Shown piece after piece: positions 19,160 to 29,784 of a stretch of DNA of 56,206 bases (positions are counted from its first letter, which is position 1; the number at the start of each line of letters is the position of its first letter). The stretch is from Candidatus Accumulibacter adjunctus (lineage in GTDB: Bacteria > Pseudomonadota > Gammaproteobacteria > Burkholderiales > Rhodocyclaceae). The position numbers were made by a program, and so were the translations under genes. Location: contig JFAX01000002.1 in assembly GCA_000585015.1 (NCBI GenBank), positions 294,674-350,879 on the forward strand. The letters are read 5' to 3'. The notes under the pieces are model-generated. The model did not search any database. It had not been told where the DNA came from and saw only the letters and a program-made list of their open reading frames with translations.

Positions 19160-19624
19160 ATGTACAGGAAGATCATGGTGGGTGTGGACCAGAGTTTCAT
19201 GACCAGCCAGGTGATGCGGGCCGCGATCGCACTGGCGCGGGTCAGCGACGCACGGCTGGCGATCTGCCACGCGATCGACGAGACGTTGCTGGCGCAGCGC
19301 GAGGTGGCAATGATGCTGCCGAACAGCGTCGGCAAGACGGAGGCCCGCATGCGGCTGGGTGCCCAGGGCTTCCTTGCTGGCCTGCAGCAGGAAGCGCGTG
19401 CTGCCGGCATCGACGCCGAGATCCGGATCGTCGAGTCGGAAGAGAAGCATGTTTCCGACATGCTGATCGAAGCGGCGAGCGACTGGCAGGCTGATCTGCT
19501 GGTTGTCGGCACGCACGGGCGGCGGGGGATCGAACGTTTCTTCGTCGGCAGTGTCGCCGAGCGCCTGGTGCGCAAGGGATCCACCTCATTGCTGCTGGTG
19601 CGCGGCGAGCAGGAGGAAGCCTAG
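19160..19624 (+). CDS. Universal stress protein, UspA family
   Basis: A 154-residue single-domain UspA protein starting at ATG 19160 ([17 protein letters not shown]). The nucleotide-binding signature is intact: [20 protein letters not shown] followed by [16 protein letters not shown], the G-2x-G-9x-G-S/T pattern of ATP-binding members. It lies between cobU and cobQ but is unlikely to be part of cobalamin synthesis. Its TAG stop and the stop of convergent cobQ share the palindrome CTAG at 19621-19624. Confidence 0.92.
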   Translation: MYRKIMVGVDQSFMTSQVMRAAIALARVSDARLAICHAIDETLLAQREVAMMLPNSVGKTEARMRLGAQGFLAGLQQEARAAGIDAEIRIVESEEKHVSDMLIEAASDWQADLLVVGTHGRRGIERFFVGSVAERLVRKGSTSLLLVRGEQEEA

Positions 19625-21093
19625 AGCGGCAGCCACGCGGCCAGCCGCTGCAGATCGACGTTCTGCTCGACGGCATCGGCAAGCCGCTCGATGTCGTTCT
19701 CCCGCCGCTGTCGCGCGTCGAATTCCTGCGCCGGTCGATGGCCGGACCAGGCGAGCAGCGCAGCCAGAGCTGGCGGCGAGTCGAAGAGGCCGTGGCAATA
19801 GGTGGCGAGCACCTGGTCGTCTTGCGAAATCGCGCCGTCAGGCTGGCCGCCGAGTATCGCCGCCGGCTGCGCCAGGCCTTCACCGCTGGTGACGCCCATG
19901 TGGATGCGATAGCCGCTGAGCGGTGGTGAGCCTGAGCTCAGCAGCACGAGATTGCCGCTGACATTCTCGAGCCGCTTCTCGCTGGCCAGCGTCGTTTCGT
20001 AGTTCAGCCAGCCGAATCCCGGCGTACTGCCGCTGGGTCCCTCGAGTCCGAGCGGGTCGTGCAGCTGGCGGCCGAGCATCTGCAGGCCGCCGCAGATGCC
20101 GATGAGCTTGCCCCCGTAGCGCAGGTGCCGGCGCAGCGCCTCTTCCCAGCCCTGCGCGCGCAGCCAGGCGAGGTCCGACTGCACCGCCTTCGATCCCGGC
20201 AGGACGACCAGCTCGCACGGCGGCGGCCGTTCGTTCGCGCCGACGAAGCGGAAGTCGACTTCCGGGTGAAAGCGCAGCGGGTCGAGATCGTTGTGGTTCG
20301 AGATGCGCGGATAGGCCGGCGCGATGACCCGCAGCGCGGGCGCGGTCTTGCGTTCCTTCTGCCGCGGCACGGCGTCCTCGGCGTCGAGATAGAGGCCGTG
20401 CAGATACGGCAGAACGCCGAGCACCGGTTTGCCGGTGCGTCCTTCGAGCCAGCGCAGGCCGCTTTCGAGGAGGCCGATGTCGCCGCGAAAGCGGTTGATG
20501 ACGAAGCCCTTGACGCGCGCCTGCTCGGATGCGGCGAGCAGCTCGAGCGTGCCGCAGAGGTGGGCGAAGACGCCACCGCGGTCGATGTCGGCGATCAGGA
20601 TCACCGGACAGTCGACCGCCTCGGCGAAGCCCATGTTGGCGATGTCGCGAGCGCGCAGATTGATTTCCGCCGGGCTGCCGGCTCCCTCGACGAGCAGGCA
20701 CTCGTACTGTTCGCAGAGGCGTTGCCAGGAAGCGAGAACCGCCTGCATCGCCAGCGGCTTGTAGGCGTGATAGTCGCGTGCGTCGAGGTCGCTGATCGCC
20801 TTGCCGTGGATGATCACCTGCGCCCGCCTGTCGGTGGCCGGCTTGAGCAGCACCGGGTTGAAGTCGGTGTGCGCCGGCAGGCCGGCGGCAAGCGCCTGCA
20901 GTGCCTGCGCGCGGCCGATCTCGCCGCCATCGACGGTCACTGCCGAGTTGAGCGCCATGTTCTGTGGCTTGAACGGTGCGACGCGGACACCGCGGCGGTG
21001 CAGGATGCGGCAGAGGGCGGTCACCAGAACGCTCTTGCCGGCGTCGGAAGTGCATCCCTGGACCATCAGACAGGGTGTTCGCTGTTCGTTCAT
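19621..21093 (-). CDS. cobQ: Cobyric acid synthase
   Basis: Amidates four side chains of adenosylcobyrinic acid a,c-diamide with glutamine. The 490-residue protein has the N-terminal dethiobiotin-synthetase-like P-loop ([19 protein letters not shown]), [48 protein letters not shown], and a C-terminal class I amidotransferase domain with the nucleophile in [11 protein letters not shown] and the His in [11 protein letters not shown]. Start ATG 21093 ([13 protein letters not shown]). The usual neighbours cobD and cobC are not in the window. Confidence 0.95.
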   Translation of the reverse strand: MNEQRTPCLMVQGCTSDAGKSVLVTALCRILHRRGVRVAPFKPQNMALNSAVTVDGGEIGRAQALQALAAGLPAHTDFNPVLLKPATDRRAQVIIHGKAISDLDARDYHAYKPLAMQAVLASWQRLCEQYECLLVEGAGSPAEINLRARDIANMGFAEAVDCPVILIADIDRGGVFAHLCGTLELLAASEQARVKGFVINRFRGDIGLLESGLRWLEGRTGKPVLGVLPYLHGLYLDAEDAVPRQKERKTAPALRVIAPAYPRISNHNDLDPLRFHPEVDFRFVGANERPPPCELVVLPGSKAVQSDLAWLRAQGWEEALRRHLRYGGKLIGICGGLQMLGRQLHDPLGLEGPSGSTPGFGWLNYETTLASEKRLENVSGNLVLLSSGSPPLSGYRIHMGVTSGEGLAQPAAILGGQPDGAISQDDQVLATYCHGLFDSPPALAALLAWSGHRPAQEFDARQRRENDIERLADAVEQNVDLQRLAAWLPL

Positions 21094-21292
21094 GCTGAAA
21101 GCTCGAATTGGGCGTCGAGATTGTCGCACGTCTGCGATGCGAACTTGTGTTGACGGATGCTGCCGCCATCGGCATCCTTGCTCGGTGGCCGTTGGCGGCT
21201 GCTGGCACCGGTGGTGGAGAATCCCCGGGGCGCAGCATTTCCATCTGGCCATCCAACGGAGTCAACACAAACCGCAGGCAAGGAGGAAGACG

Positions 21293-22030
21293 ATGGATTT
21301 CAATTATGAGGAGTGCTCGGGCAAGTCGCATCGCAGCGGCGAGCTCTACCAGATCAAGGTCTCCGACCTGCATCCGACGCAATGCGCCGTCGGCCTCGAC
21401 GAGGTCTACGCGCGAGTCGAGTCGATGCGCAAGAAGAGCCGTGACGAGCTGACCGCCTACCTGATCACGCGGCCGGTGCCGGTCGTCATCGGTCGCGGCA
21501 ACAAGTTCTGCCTGACCGATCATCACCACCTGGCGCGTGCGGTCTGGGAGACGGCCAAAGGAAAGAACGACGCCGGCATCACGACGGACGACGCGCGGGT
21601 GGTCGTCGAGGTCCTCTACAACTGGAGCGTCCTCAAGGACTACAATTTCTGGAAAGCCATGCACGACGCCGCCTGGGTCTACCTCTTCGATCATGCCGGT
21701 GGCGGGCCCATTCAGCCGTCGCAACTGCCGACGCACATCAAGGAACTGCGCAACGATCCCTATCGCGGGCTGGCTTGGTACGTGCGATCGCATTTTGGCT
21801 ACTCCAAGAGACCGGCGGACTTTGCCGAGTTCCAGTGGGCGCAGTACTTCCGCATGCGCATGATTCTCGACAACGACATCCTGCGCAATGAGACCCGGAG
21901 CACGGAAGTGCTGCTCTCCGAGATGAAGGATGAGGACCGCAACCGGATCGTCGAGCAGGCCATCGCCCTCGCCAGGTCACCCGAGGCAGCGGGTCTGCCC
22001 GGTTACTCTGGTTTCGTCAGCGGCGCCTGA
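21293..22030 (+). CDS. ParB-like nuclease-fold protein (ParBc_2 type)
   Basis: A 245-residue protein behind an ideal ribosome-binding site (AGGAGG at 21281-21286). It matches the ParB/Srx fold family in the layout: an N-terminal strand with VSDLHPTQCAVGLDEV, then the signature-like FCLTDHHHLARAVWET, equivalent to the D-G-H-H-R box of ParB-type proteins, and a longer helical C-terminal part (FWKAMHDAAWVYLFDHAGG). It is not a chromosome-partition ParB: there is no helix-turn-helix core or parA neighbour. Twenty bases separate it from glcD, so it may be co-transcribed with the glycolate genes. Function unknown. Confidence 0.72.
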   Translation: MDFNYEECSGKSHRSGELYQIKVSDLHPTQCAVGLDEVYARVESMRKKSRDELTAYLITRPVPVVIGRGNKFCLTDHHHLARAVWETAKGKNDAGITTDDARVVVEVLYNWSVLKDYNFWKAMHDAAWVYLFDHAGGGPIQPSQLPTHIKELRNDPYRGLAWYVRSHFGYSKRPADFAEFQWAQYFRMRMILDNDILRNETRSTEVLLSEMKDEDRNRIVEQAIALARSPEAAGLPGYSGFVSGA

Positions 22031-22049
22031 GAGAGGAGGGAGCACGAGA

Positions 22050-23525
22050 ATGGAAAACACGCTGGCCGAGCACCGCCGCAACGTCGACCGGGCACAGCTG
22101 ATCAGGCGCCTGCGCGCGGTCCTGCCGGCCAGCGCCCTGCTGGCCGAGGAGGAGGAGATGCGGCCGTACGACTGCGACGGTCTGACGGCCATCCGTCAGT
22201 TGCCGCTGCTGGTCGCGCTGCCGGAGAACGAGGAACAGGTGCAGGCGATCCTGCGCATCTGCCATGAGTTGCGCGCGCCGGTCGTGCCACGCGGTGCCGC
22301 GACCGGCCTCTCGGGCGGCGCGACGCCGCATCCGGACGGGGTGCTGGTGTCGCTGGCGAAGCTGAAGAAGATCATCGCCGTCGACCCGCTGTCGCGTACC
22401 GCGATCGTCCAGCCCGGGGTGCGCAATCTGGCGGTCTCCGAGGCTGCCGCCCCGTATGGCCTTTACTATGCGCCCGACCCGTCGTCGCAGATCGCGTGCA
22501 CGATCGGCGGCAACGTCGCCGAGAATGCGGGCGGCGTGCACTGCCTGAAATACGGACTGACGGTCCACAATGTGCTGCGCGTGCGCGGATTGACGATCGC
22601 CGGCGACATCGTCGAGTTCGGCAGCGCGGCGCTCGATGCACCGGGCTACGACCTGCTGGCGCTGCTCAATGGCTCGGAGGGACTGTTGGCGATGATCACC
22701 GAGGTCACCGTCAGGCTGACGCCGAAACCGGAGCTGGCGCAGGTCGTCATTGCCTCCTTCGACGATGTTCGCAAGGCCGGCGACGCCGTCGCCAGCATCA
22801 TCGCTGCCGGCATCATCCCGGCCGGGCTCGAGATGATGGACAGGAAGGCGACGCATGCCGTCGAACCCTACGTCAACGCCGGCTATGACCTGCAGGCGGA
22901 GGCGATCCTGCTGTGCGAATCCGATGGCACGCCGGAGGAGGTGGCGGAGGAGATCGGCCGCATGCAGGCGGTGATCGAGAGAAGTGGTGCCGCGGGCATC
23001 CGCGTGTCGCAGAACGAAGCCGAGCGGCTGCGCTTCTGGGCCGGGCGCAAGGCGGCCTTTCCTGCGGTCGGTCGGCTGACGCCGGACTACCTGTGCATGG
23101 ATGGCACGATTCCGCGCCGACGGCTGGCCGAGATGCTGGAAGCGATCAACGCTCTTTCCGAGAGGTTCGGCCTGCGCTGTGCCAATGTCTTCCACGCCGG
23201 CGATGGCAATCTGCACCCGCTGATCATGTACGACGCCAACCAGCCGGGCGAGCTCGATCGGGCGGCCGCCTTCGGGGCCGAGATCCTCGAACTCTCGGTT
23301 CGCTTCGGTGGCACCATCACCGGCGAGCATGGTGTCGGCGTCGAGAAGATCATGCTCATGGCCGAGCAGTTCGGTCTGCCGGAGATCGATGCCTTTCACC
23401 GGCTCAAGACGGCCTTTGACGAGCATGGCCTGCTCAATCCGGGCAAGGGTGTGCCGACGCTGGCGCGCTGCCGTGAGTACCGGCAAGCGCGCGCCGGTAC
23501 CGCGACCGCCTCGGCGAGGCCGTGA
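22050..23525 (+). CDS. glcD: Glycolate oxidase FAD-linked subunit GlcD
   Basis: FAD-binding subunit that oxidises glycolate (or a related 2-hydroxy acid) to glyoxylate. The 491-residue protein has the FAD-binding segments PRGAATGLSGGATPHPDG and IGGNVAENAGGVHCLKYG and the C-terminal FAD-oxidase domain with CANVFHAGDGNLHPLI and GTITGEHGVGVEKI, all characteristic of GlcD. Start ATG 22050. The stop overlaps the ATG of glcE by one base. With glcE and glcF it should form the membrane-associated complex that passes electrons to the quinone pool. Confidence 0.95.
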   Translation: MENTLAEHRRNVDRAQLIRRLRAVLPASALLAEEEEMRPYDCDGLTAIRQLPLLVALPENEEQVQAILRICHELRAPVVPRGAATGLSGGATPHPDGVLVSLAKLKKIIAVDPLSRTAIVQPGVRNLAVSEAAAPYGLYYAPDPSSQIACTIGGNVAENAGGVHCLKYGLTVHNVLRVRGLTIAGDIVEFGSAALDAPGYDLLALLNGSEGLLAMITEVTVRLTPKPELAQVVIASFDDVRKAGDAVASIIAAGIIPAGLEMMDRKATHAVEPYVNAGYDLQAEAILLCESDGTPEEVAEEIGRMQAVIERSGAAGIRVSQNEAERLRFWAGRKAAFPAVGRLTPDYLCMDGTIPRRRLAEMLEAINALSERFGLRCANVFHAGDGNLHPLIMYDANQPGELDRAAAFGAEILELSVRFGGTITGEHGVGVEKIMLMAEQFGLPEIDAFHRLKTAFDEHGLLNPGKGVPTLARCREYRQARAGTATASARP

Positions 23526-24592
23526 TGGACGCGCTGCTCGACGAGTGGGCCGGACGGATCAGGGAGGCTGCCGGCCACGGCGGCAAACTGGCGATTCGCG
23601 GCGGGGGAAGCAAGTCGTTCTACGGTGGCGCCGAAAGCGGCGAGCCCTTCGCAGTCGGCGACTACCGGGGCATCGTCGCCCACGAGCCGACCGAGCTGGT
23701 GGTGACCGCGCGTGCCGGTACCCGCCTCGTCGATCTGGCGGCGGCGCTGGCCGAGAAGGGTCAATGGCTGCCCTTCGAGCCGCCGGTCTTCGGGCCGCAG
23801 GCGACGGTCGGCGGCATGCTGGCCTGCGGACTGTCGGGCCCGCGACGGCAGGCAATGGGCGCGGTGCGTGACTTCGTCCTCGGCGTCCGCCTGCTCGACG
23901 GGCGTGGCGAGGTACTTACCTTCGGTGGTCAGGTGATGAAGAATGTTGCCGGCTACGATGTGCCGCGCCTGCTCGCCGGCAGCCTGGGTACCCTCGGCGT
24001 GATCATCGAGGTGTCGCTGAAGGTGTTGCCGCGGCCGGTTGCCGAGTGCAGCCTGCGTTTTGCCATCGACGAGGTGGCGGCACTGCAGCGACTCAACCAG
24101 TGGGGGGGGCGGCCGCTGCCGATCTCCGCGTCGGCCTGGCACGACGGCGTCCTGACGCTGCGACTGTCGGGAGCGGCAGCGGCAGTGGCGGCGGCGCAGC
24201 GGACGCTGGCCGGCGAGTTGCTCGATGAGCCGGTGGCAGACGCCTTCTGGCAGTCGCTGCGCGAGCAGCAGCACACCTTCTTCGCCGGTGACGCGCCATT
24301 GTGGCGGCTCGGTCTGCCTACGGTGGCTCCACCGCTGGGACTGGGCCCGACGCTGATCGAATGGGGCGGCGCGCAACGCTGGCTGCGCGGAGGCGAAGCG
24401 GACGCCGTCCGGGCGGCAGCCGCCAAGGCCGGCGGCCATGCCACCCTGTTCCGCGCCGACGCGAGGCTGAAGGCCGCCGTCGGGGTCTTCCAGCCGCTGC
24501 CCGATGCGCTGGCGAGGATTCACCGCAACCTGAAGCTGGCCTTCGATCCGCAACGGATCTTCAATCCCGGCCGGATGTACCCGGACCTGTGA
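23525..24592 (+). CDS. glcE: Glycolate oxidase subunit GlcE
   Basis: The second FAD-binding subunit, 355 residues. Its N-terminal PCMH-type FAD domain is seen in LAIRGGGSKSFYGG, GPQATVGGMLACGLSGPRR and GGQVMKNVAGYDVPRLLAGS, the last diagnostic for GlcE. It lacks the catalytic C-terminal portion seen in GlcD, as usual. ATG 23525 shares its A with the glcD stop; GTG at 23522 would add one residue. glcF follows after 13 bases. Confidence 0.94.
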   Translation: MDALLDEWAGRIREAAGHGGKLAIRGGGSKSFYGGAESGEPFAVGDYRGIVAHEPTELVVTARAGTRLVDLAAALAEKGQWLPFEPPVFGPQATVGGMLACGLSGPRRQAMGAVRDFVLGVRLLDGRGEVLTFGGQVMKNVAGYDVPRLLAGSLGTLGVIIEVSLKVLPRPVAECSLRFAIDEVAALQRLNQWGGRPLPISASAWHDGVLTLRLSGAAAAVAAAQRTLAGELLDEPVADAFWQSLREQQHTFFAGDAPLWRLGLPTVAPPLGLGPTLIEWGGAQRWLRGGEADAVRAAAAKAGGHATLFRADARLKAAVGVFQPLPDALARIHRNLKLAFDPQRIFNPGRMYPDL

Positions 24593-24605
24593 GAGTTCGC
24601 CGACC

Positions 24606-25859
24606 ATGCAGACCAATCTAGCCGATTTCATCCGCGACACGCCGGTTGGCCGCGAGGCCGACGCCATTCTGCGCAGCTGCGTCCATTGCGGCTTCTGCAC
24701 GGCCACCTGTCCGACCTTCCAGTTGCTCGGCGACGAACTCGACGGGCCGCGCGGCCGCATCTACCTGATCAAGCAGATGCTCGAAGGTGGACTGGTCAGC
24801 GAGACGACGCAGTTGCACCTCGACCGCTGCCTGAGCTGCCGTTCCTGCGAGACGACCTGCCCGTCGGGAGTCCGCTATCACCGACTGCTCGAGATCGGGC
24901 GCGAAGTCGTCGAGCGCAAGGTGCCGCGGCCGCTGGCGGCGCGGGTGATGCGCTTCCTGCTCTGCGAGGCGCTGCCGCGCAACTGGATCTTCCGGCCGGC
25001 GGTGCGGGTCGGCCAGGCGATGCGACCGCTGTTGCCGCGCGCGCTGGCCGACAAGGTGCCGCCCGCAGCGGCTCGCGCTGCGCGACCGTGGCCGCGAGCC
25101 GCCGGGCACCGGCGACGCATGATCGCGTTGGCCGGTTGCGTGCAGCCGACCCTGACCCCCGCCACCAATGCCGCGACCGCCCGCGTCCTCGACCGCCTCG
25201 GCATCGAGCTGGCCGAGGTACCCGCGGCCGCTTGCTGTGGCGCCTTGCGCTACCACCTGCAGGCGCAGGAGAAGGCGCTCGACGACATGCGGCAGGTCAT
25301 CGACGCCTGGTGGCCGGAGGTCGAAAGCGGCCGCGTCGAGGCGTTCGTCATGACCGCTTCAGGGTGTGGCGAGCACGTCCGGGTCTACGGCGAACTTCTG
25401 CAGCACGACCCGGCCTATGCGGCCAAAGCGGCGCGCATCGCGCAGATGACGCGGGACGTTTCGGAGATCCTGGCCGGCGAGCAGGATCGCCTCGTCGAAC
25501 TGCTGCGCGCGGCAGGCGGCGGCAGCGGTGAGCGGGTTGCCTTCCATTCGCCGTGCACGCTGCAGCACGCGCAGAAGATCCGCGGCGTCGTCGAGGGCCT
25601 GCTCGCAGCCGCCGGCTACCAGTTGTCGCCGGTTGCCGACGCACACCTGTGCTGTGGATCCGCGGGTACCTATTCGATCAGCCAGCCGGTGTTGGCGACG
25701 CAACTGCGGGACAACAAGCTGGCGGCAATGAATGCCGGCCGGCCGGCGTTCCTGGTGACCGCCAACATCGGCTGCCAGACGCACCTGCAGAGTGGCAGTG
25801 CGACGCCGGTACGGCACTGGATCGAGCTCATCGACGAGCGATTGGGAAAGGCTTCCTGA
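24606..25859 (+). CDS. glcF: Glycolate oxidase iron-sulfur subunit GlcF
   Basis: Electron-transfer subunit of 417 residues. Two 4Fe-4S motifs are in the first 100 residues (CVHCGFCTATCPTF and CLSCRSCETTCPSG), followed by two CCG cysteine-rich domains (AACCGALRYHLQ and HLCCGSAGTYSISQP). Domain order and length match GlcF. It completes a compact glcDEF operon; no glcC-type regulator or malate synthase gene is next to it. Confidence 0.95.
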   Translation: MQTNLADFIRDTPVGREADAILRSCVHCGFCTATCPTFQLLGDELDGPRGRIYLIKQMLEGGLVSETTQLHLDRCLSCRSCETTCPSGVRYHRLLEIGREVVERKVPRPLAARVMRFLLCEALPRNWIFRPAVRVGQAMRPLLPRALADKVPPAAARAARPWPRAAGHRRRMIALAGCVQPTLTPATNAATARVLDRLGIELAEVPAAACCGALRYHLQAQEKALDDMRQVIDAWWPEVESGRVEAFVMTASGCGEHVRVYGELLQHDPAYAAKAARIAQMTRDVSEILAGEQDRLVELLRAAGGGSGERVAFHSPCTLQHAQKIRGVVEGLLAAAGYQLSPVADAHLCCGSAGTYSISQPVLATQLRDNKLAAMNAGRPAFLVTANIGCQTHLQSGSATPVRHWIELIDERLGKAS

Positions 25860-25894
25860 GCGTCGGCGCAGGGGCGGGGAACGGCGAGCAGACG

Positions 25895-27235
25895 ATGGCA
25901 AGCGACAGTCAGGCCGCTGATCAGCAGCAACTCAGCCGCAGCTTTCGCTGGCGGGTTCCCGCGCGGTTCAACATTGCCGACGATGTCTGCGGCCGCTGGG
26001 CCGCCGATCGCGGTCGTTTCGCGCTGTACTACGAGGATGCCAGCGGCTTCAGCTCGGCGCACACCTTCTGGGATATCCAGCGCGAGGCCAATCGCCTGTC
26101 CAACGTTCTCGCCGCTCTGGCGACGGTCGCCGGGGACCGCGTTGCCGTCGTCTTGCCACAGCGCCCCGAAGCCGCCATCGCGCAGGTCTCGATCCTCCAG
26201 ATGGGCGCCATCGCCGTGCCGCTTGCGCCTCGGCTCGGGCCCGATGCGCTTGCCCACCGGCTTCGCGATTCGGGCGCACACCTGGCCATCGTCGACGAGA
26301 CGGCTTGGCCGAGCCTGGAGCAGGTTCGCCACCGGCTGCCGGCATTGCGGCATGTGATCGGTATCGGCGCGGCGGTCGGCAGGGCAGTCAGACCCTGGGC
26401 AGCCGTCGTCGAGCATGCCTCACCGCGCTACACGCCGACGAACACGGCGGCCGGCGACCCGGCGCTGATCCTCTACCCGGATGTCCCTGCCCGCGGGGCG
26501 CAGGGGGTTCTGCTGGCGCAGCGGGCCCTGCTTGGCAATGTGGGCGCCTACGCCAGCGCGCACGAGTGCTTCCCGCAGGACGCGGACCTCTTCTGGTCAC
26601 CCCTCGACTGGGCGTGCACCGGCGGCCTCTTGCAGGGTCTGCTCGCGACCTGGCATTTCGGCCGACCGTTGCTGGCGTACAACGGACCCTTCGACGCTGG
26701 CAAGGCTTTCGCCCTGCTGCAGCACTACGCCGTGCGCAACTGTCTTCTCGAACCGTCGGCGCTGCAGATGCTGCAGCAGACGCTGCCGGATCCACGGGCG
26801 AGCTGCGACCTCGATTTGCGCACGCTGGCGAGCAGCGGCCAGCCGCTGGGCGAGGCGATCCGCAACTGGTCGCAGGACAAGCTCGGCGTGACGATCAGTG
26901 AGATCTGGTGCGGCACCGGGATCAGCGGCGTTGTCGGCCCCTGCGCAGCGCGCTCGCCGACCAGCCCGGGCTCGCTCGGGCGGCCGTATCCCGGTCACCG
27001 GGTCGCGGTCCTGGATCATCGGGGCGCGGTGCTCGGTGCAGGCGTCGTCGGCGCACTGGCGGTGCATCGGCTGTGCAACGATGAGGAGGACCCGGCGGTG
27101 CCGCTCGGTTTCTGGCAGGGTCCCGCGGCAACCGATGCCAGGCTGCTCGCTGATGGCTGGTTCCGCACCGGCGCTTTGGCGGAAGCCGATGCCCAGGGCA
27201 ATTTCTGGTACCGCGGGCGCGCGCGCGATGTCTGA
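25895..27235 (+). CDS. Truncated, degenerate acyl-CoA synthetase-like protein
   Basis: A 446-residue protein related to AMP-forming acyl-CoA synthetases of the medium-chain type (N terminus FRWRVPARFNIADDVCGRWA). Three things suggest it is not a working ligase. The ATP-binding A3 loop, normally a TSGTTG-x-P-K-G sequence, reads LYPDVPARGAQG here. The A7 RTGD reads RTGALAE, losing the ATP-ribose Asp. The protein ends exactly at the A8 hinge (FWYRGRARDV), so the mobile C-terminal domain of about 110 residues is absent. The downstream 166 bases do not encode it in any frame. Codon use and open frame look normal, so it may be a maintained pseudoenzyme or a recent relic. It follows glcF by 35 bases. 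Confidence 0.75.
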   Translation: MASDSQAADQQQLSRSFRWRVPARFNIADDVCGRWAADRGRFALYYEDASGFSSAHTFWDIQREANRLSNVLAALATVAGDRVAVVLPQRPEAAIAQVSILQMGAIAVPLAPRLGPDALAHRLRDSGAHLAIVDETAWPSLEQVRHRLPALRHVIGIGAAVGRAVRPWAAVVEHASPRYTPTNTAAGDPALILYPDVPARGAQGVLLAQRALLGNVGAYASAHECFPQDADLFWSPLDWACTGGLLQGLLATWHFGRPLLAYNGPFDAGKAFALLQHYAVRNCLLEPSALQMLQQTLPDPRASCDLDLRTLASSGQPLGEAIRNWSQDKLGVTISEIWCGTGISGVVGPCAARSPTSPGSLGRPYPGHRVAVLDHRGAVLGAGVVGALAVHRLCNDEEDPAVPLGFWQGPAATDARLLADGWFRTGALAEADAQGNFWYRGRARDV

Positions 27236-27278
27236 AGCCGCGCGCATTTTCGTCGCACCGGTCGTTCGCCGAAAGCGA

Positions 27279-27284
27279 TAGAAT
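27279..27284 (+). promoter_or_regulatory. -10 hexamer ahead of PP2C gene
   Basis: TAGAAT, 118 bases before the start codon, in the gap after the truncated synthetase gene. No good -35 partner is visible, so this is tentative. Confidence 0.3.
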
Positions 27285-27401
27285 TGATCGTCACGATGCT
27301 TGTGTGAGACGGTCGTCGCGGTCCTGCGGCAGGGGCCGTGGGGGCAGGCGCCGCGGTGCGGGTTGGGCGATGCCGGAGGAAGGGGCGAATGGACGAGGGA
27401 C

Positions 27402-28190
27402 ATGGGGATTTCAGTTGATGCCTGCGTTGCCCAGCATCAGGGCGATCGCCGAGAACAGCAGGACCGTGCCGCCATCGTGCCGCATCCGCGTGGCGGTGGC
27501 GTCGTCCTCGCCGTGGTGGCGGACGGGATGGGCGGGCATACCGGCGGCGTGATCGCCGCCAAGCAGGTGGTGCACACCGCACGCAACAATCTCGAGGGAT
27601 TTTCGGCACGCAACGATTCGGCCCGGACGCTGCTCGAGTCGAGCCTCAATGAGGCGCACATGCTGATCAAGGCGTCGCGTTTCATCAACGAGAAGGACCC
27701 GCACAGCACGGCGGTCATGCTGCTCCTGCAGCCCGGCAAGGTGAGTTGGGCACACTGCGGCGACAGCCGCCTCTACCACTTTCGCGGCGACAGCCTGGTC
27801 TTTCGCAGCACCGATCATTCCTACGTCGAGCAGCTCGTGGTGCAGGGGCGCCTGACGGCGGAGCAGGCGCTGGTGCATCCCAACCGCAACATTCTGCTGA
27901 CTTCGCTCGGTGGCATCGAGCTGCCGAAGATCGCTTTCGGCGAGAGCGCCAGCCTGCAGCCCGGAGACACTTTCCTCCTCTGTTCCGACGGCCTCTGGGC
28001 CTATTTCACCGATCAGGAGCTGGCGTGGGTGATCAACGGCTGCTCGTCCGCACGCGAGGCATCGGAACTGCTGATCGGGCGCGCGCGCGCACTGGGCAAC
28101 GGCGATGGCGACAACATTTCGCTCGCCATCCTGAAAGTCGTCGATGCGGCGACAGCCGAGCAGGTCGCCCGGCCCGCAGCCGAAACGGCG

Positions 28191-28217
<27 letters not shown>
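27402..28217 (+). CDS. PP2C-family serine/threonine protein phosphatase
   Basis: A 271-residue metal-dependent phosphatase. Metal-ligand and core segments are visible: NQD-type REQQDRAAIV, VVADGMGGHTGG, STAVMLLLQPGKVSWAHCGDSRLYHF, LLCSDGLWAYF and GDGDNISLAIL. Start ATG 27402. No cognate kinase is adjacent; the kinase PpkA at 39.4-41.4 kb has its own phosphatase. The last 27 bases overlap the end of convergent rhlE. Confidence 0.9.
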
Positions 28218-29675
<1,458 letters not shown>

Positions 29676-29704
29676 GCGCGGAACCTCGGAATCGGGTCAT
29701 CATC

Positions 29705-29740
29705 AGTCTCATATAAGACTAATTATACATCGCTTGTCAA
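29705..29740 (-). promoter_or_regulatory. AT-rich promoter region of rhlE with a palindrome
   Basis: On the minus strand, TTGACA (29735-29740) and TATAAT (29722-29727) are both perfect hexamers but only 7 bases apart, so they cannot pair with each other. TTGACA could instead pair with a TTATAT/TATATG element 18-19 bases on. That element lies in the near-palindrome AGTCTTATATGAGACT (29705-29720), which could be an operator over the start-proximal promoter. Confidence 0.5.
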
Positions 29741-29784
29741 AGGGCAGTCGGCTGCGCCGCGCGCGTTGTCCGAGCGCGACCGGA

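Noticed and set aside
21094-21292. Possible cobalamin riboswitch in front of cobQ
   Set aside because: A GGTGGTGGAGAATCC stretch is vaguely like a B12 box, but it is on the wrong strand for cobQ and the rest of the conserved core is not recognisable. A covariance-model search would decide.
21293-22030. Chromosome-partition ParB
   Set aside because: Lacks the helix-turn-helix core and a parA neighbour; only the ParB/Srx-type fold signature is present.
27236-27401. Possible frameshifted continuation of the truncated acyl-CoA synthetase
   Set aside because: The gap is too short for the missing domain, and none of the frames resembles it.
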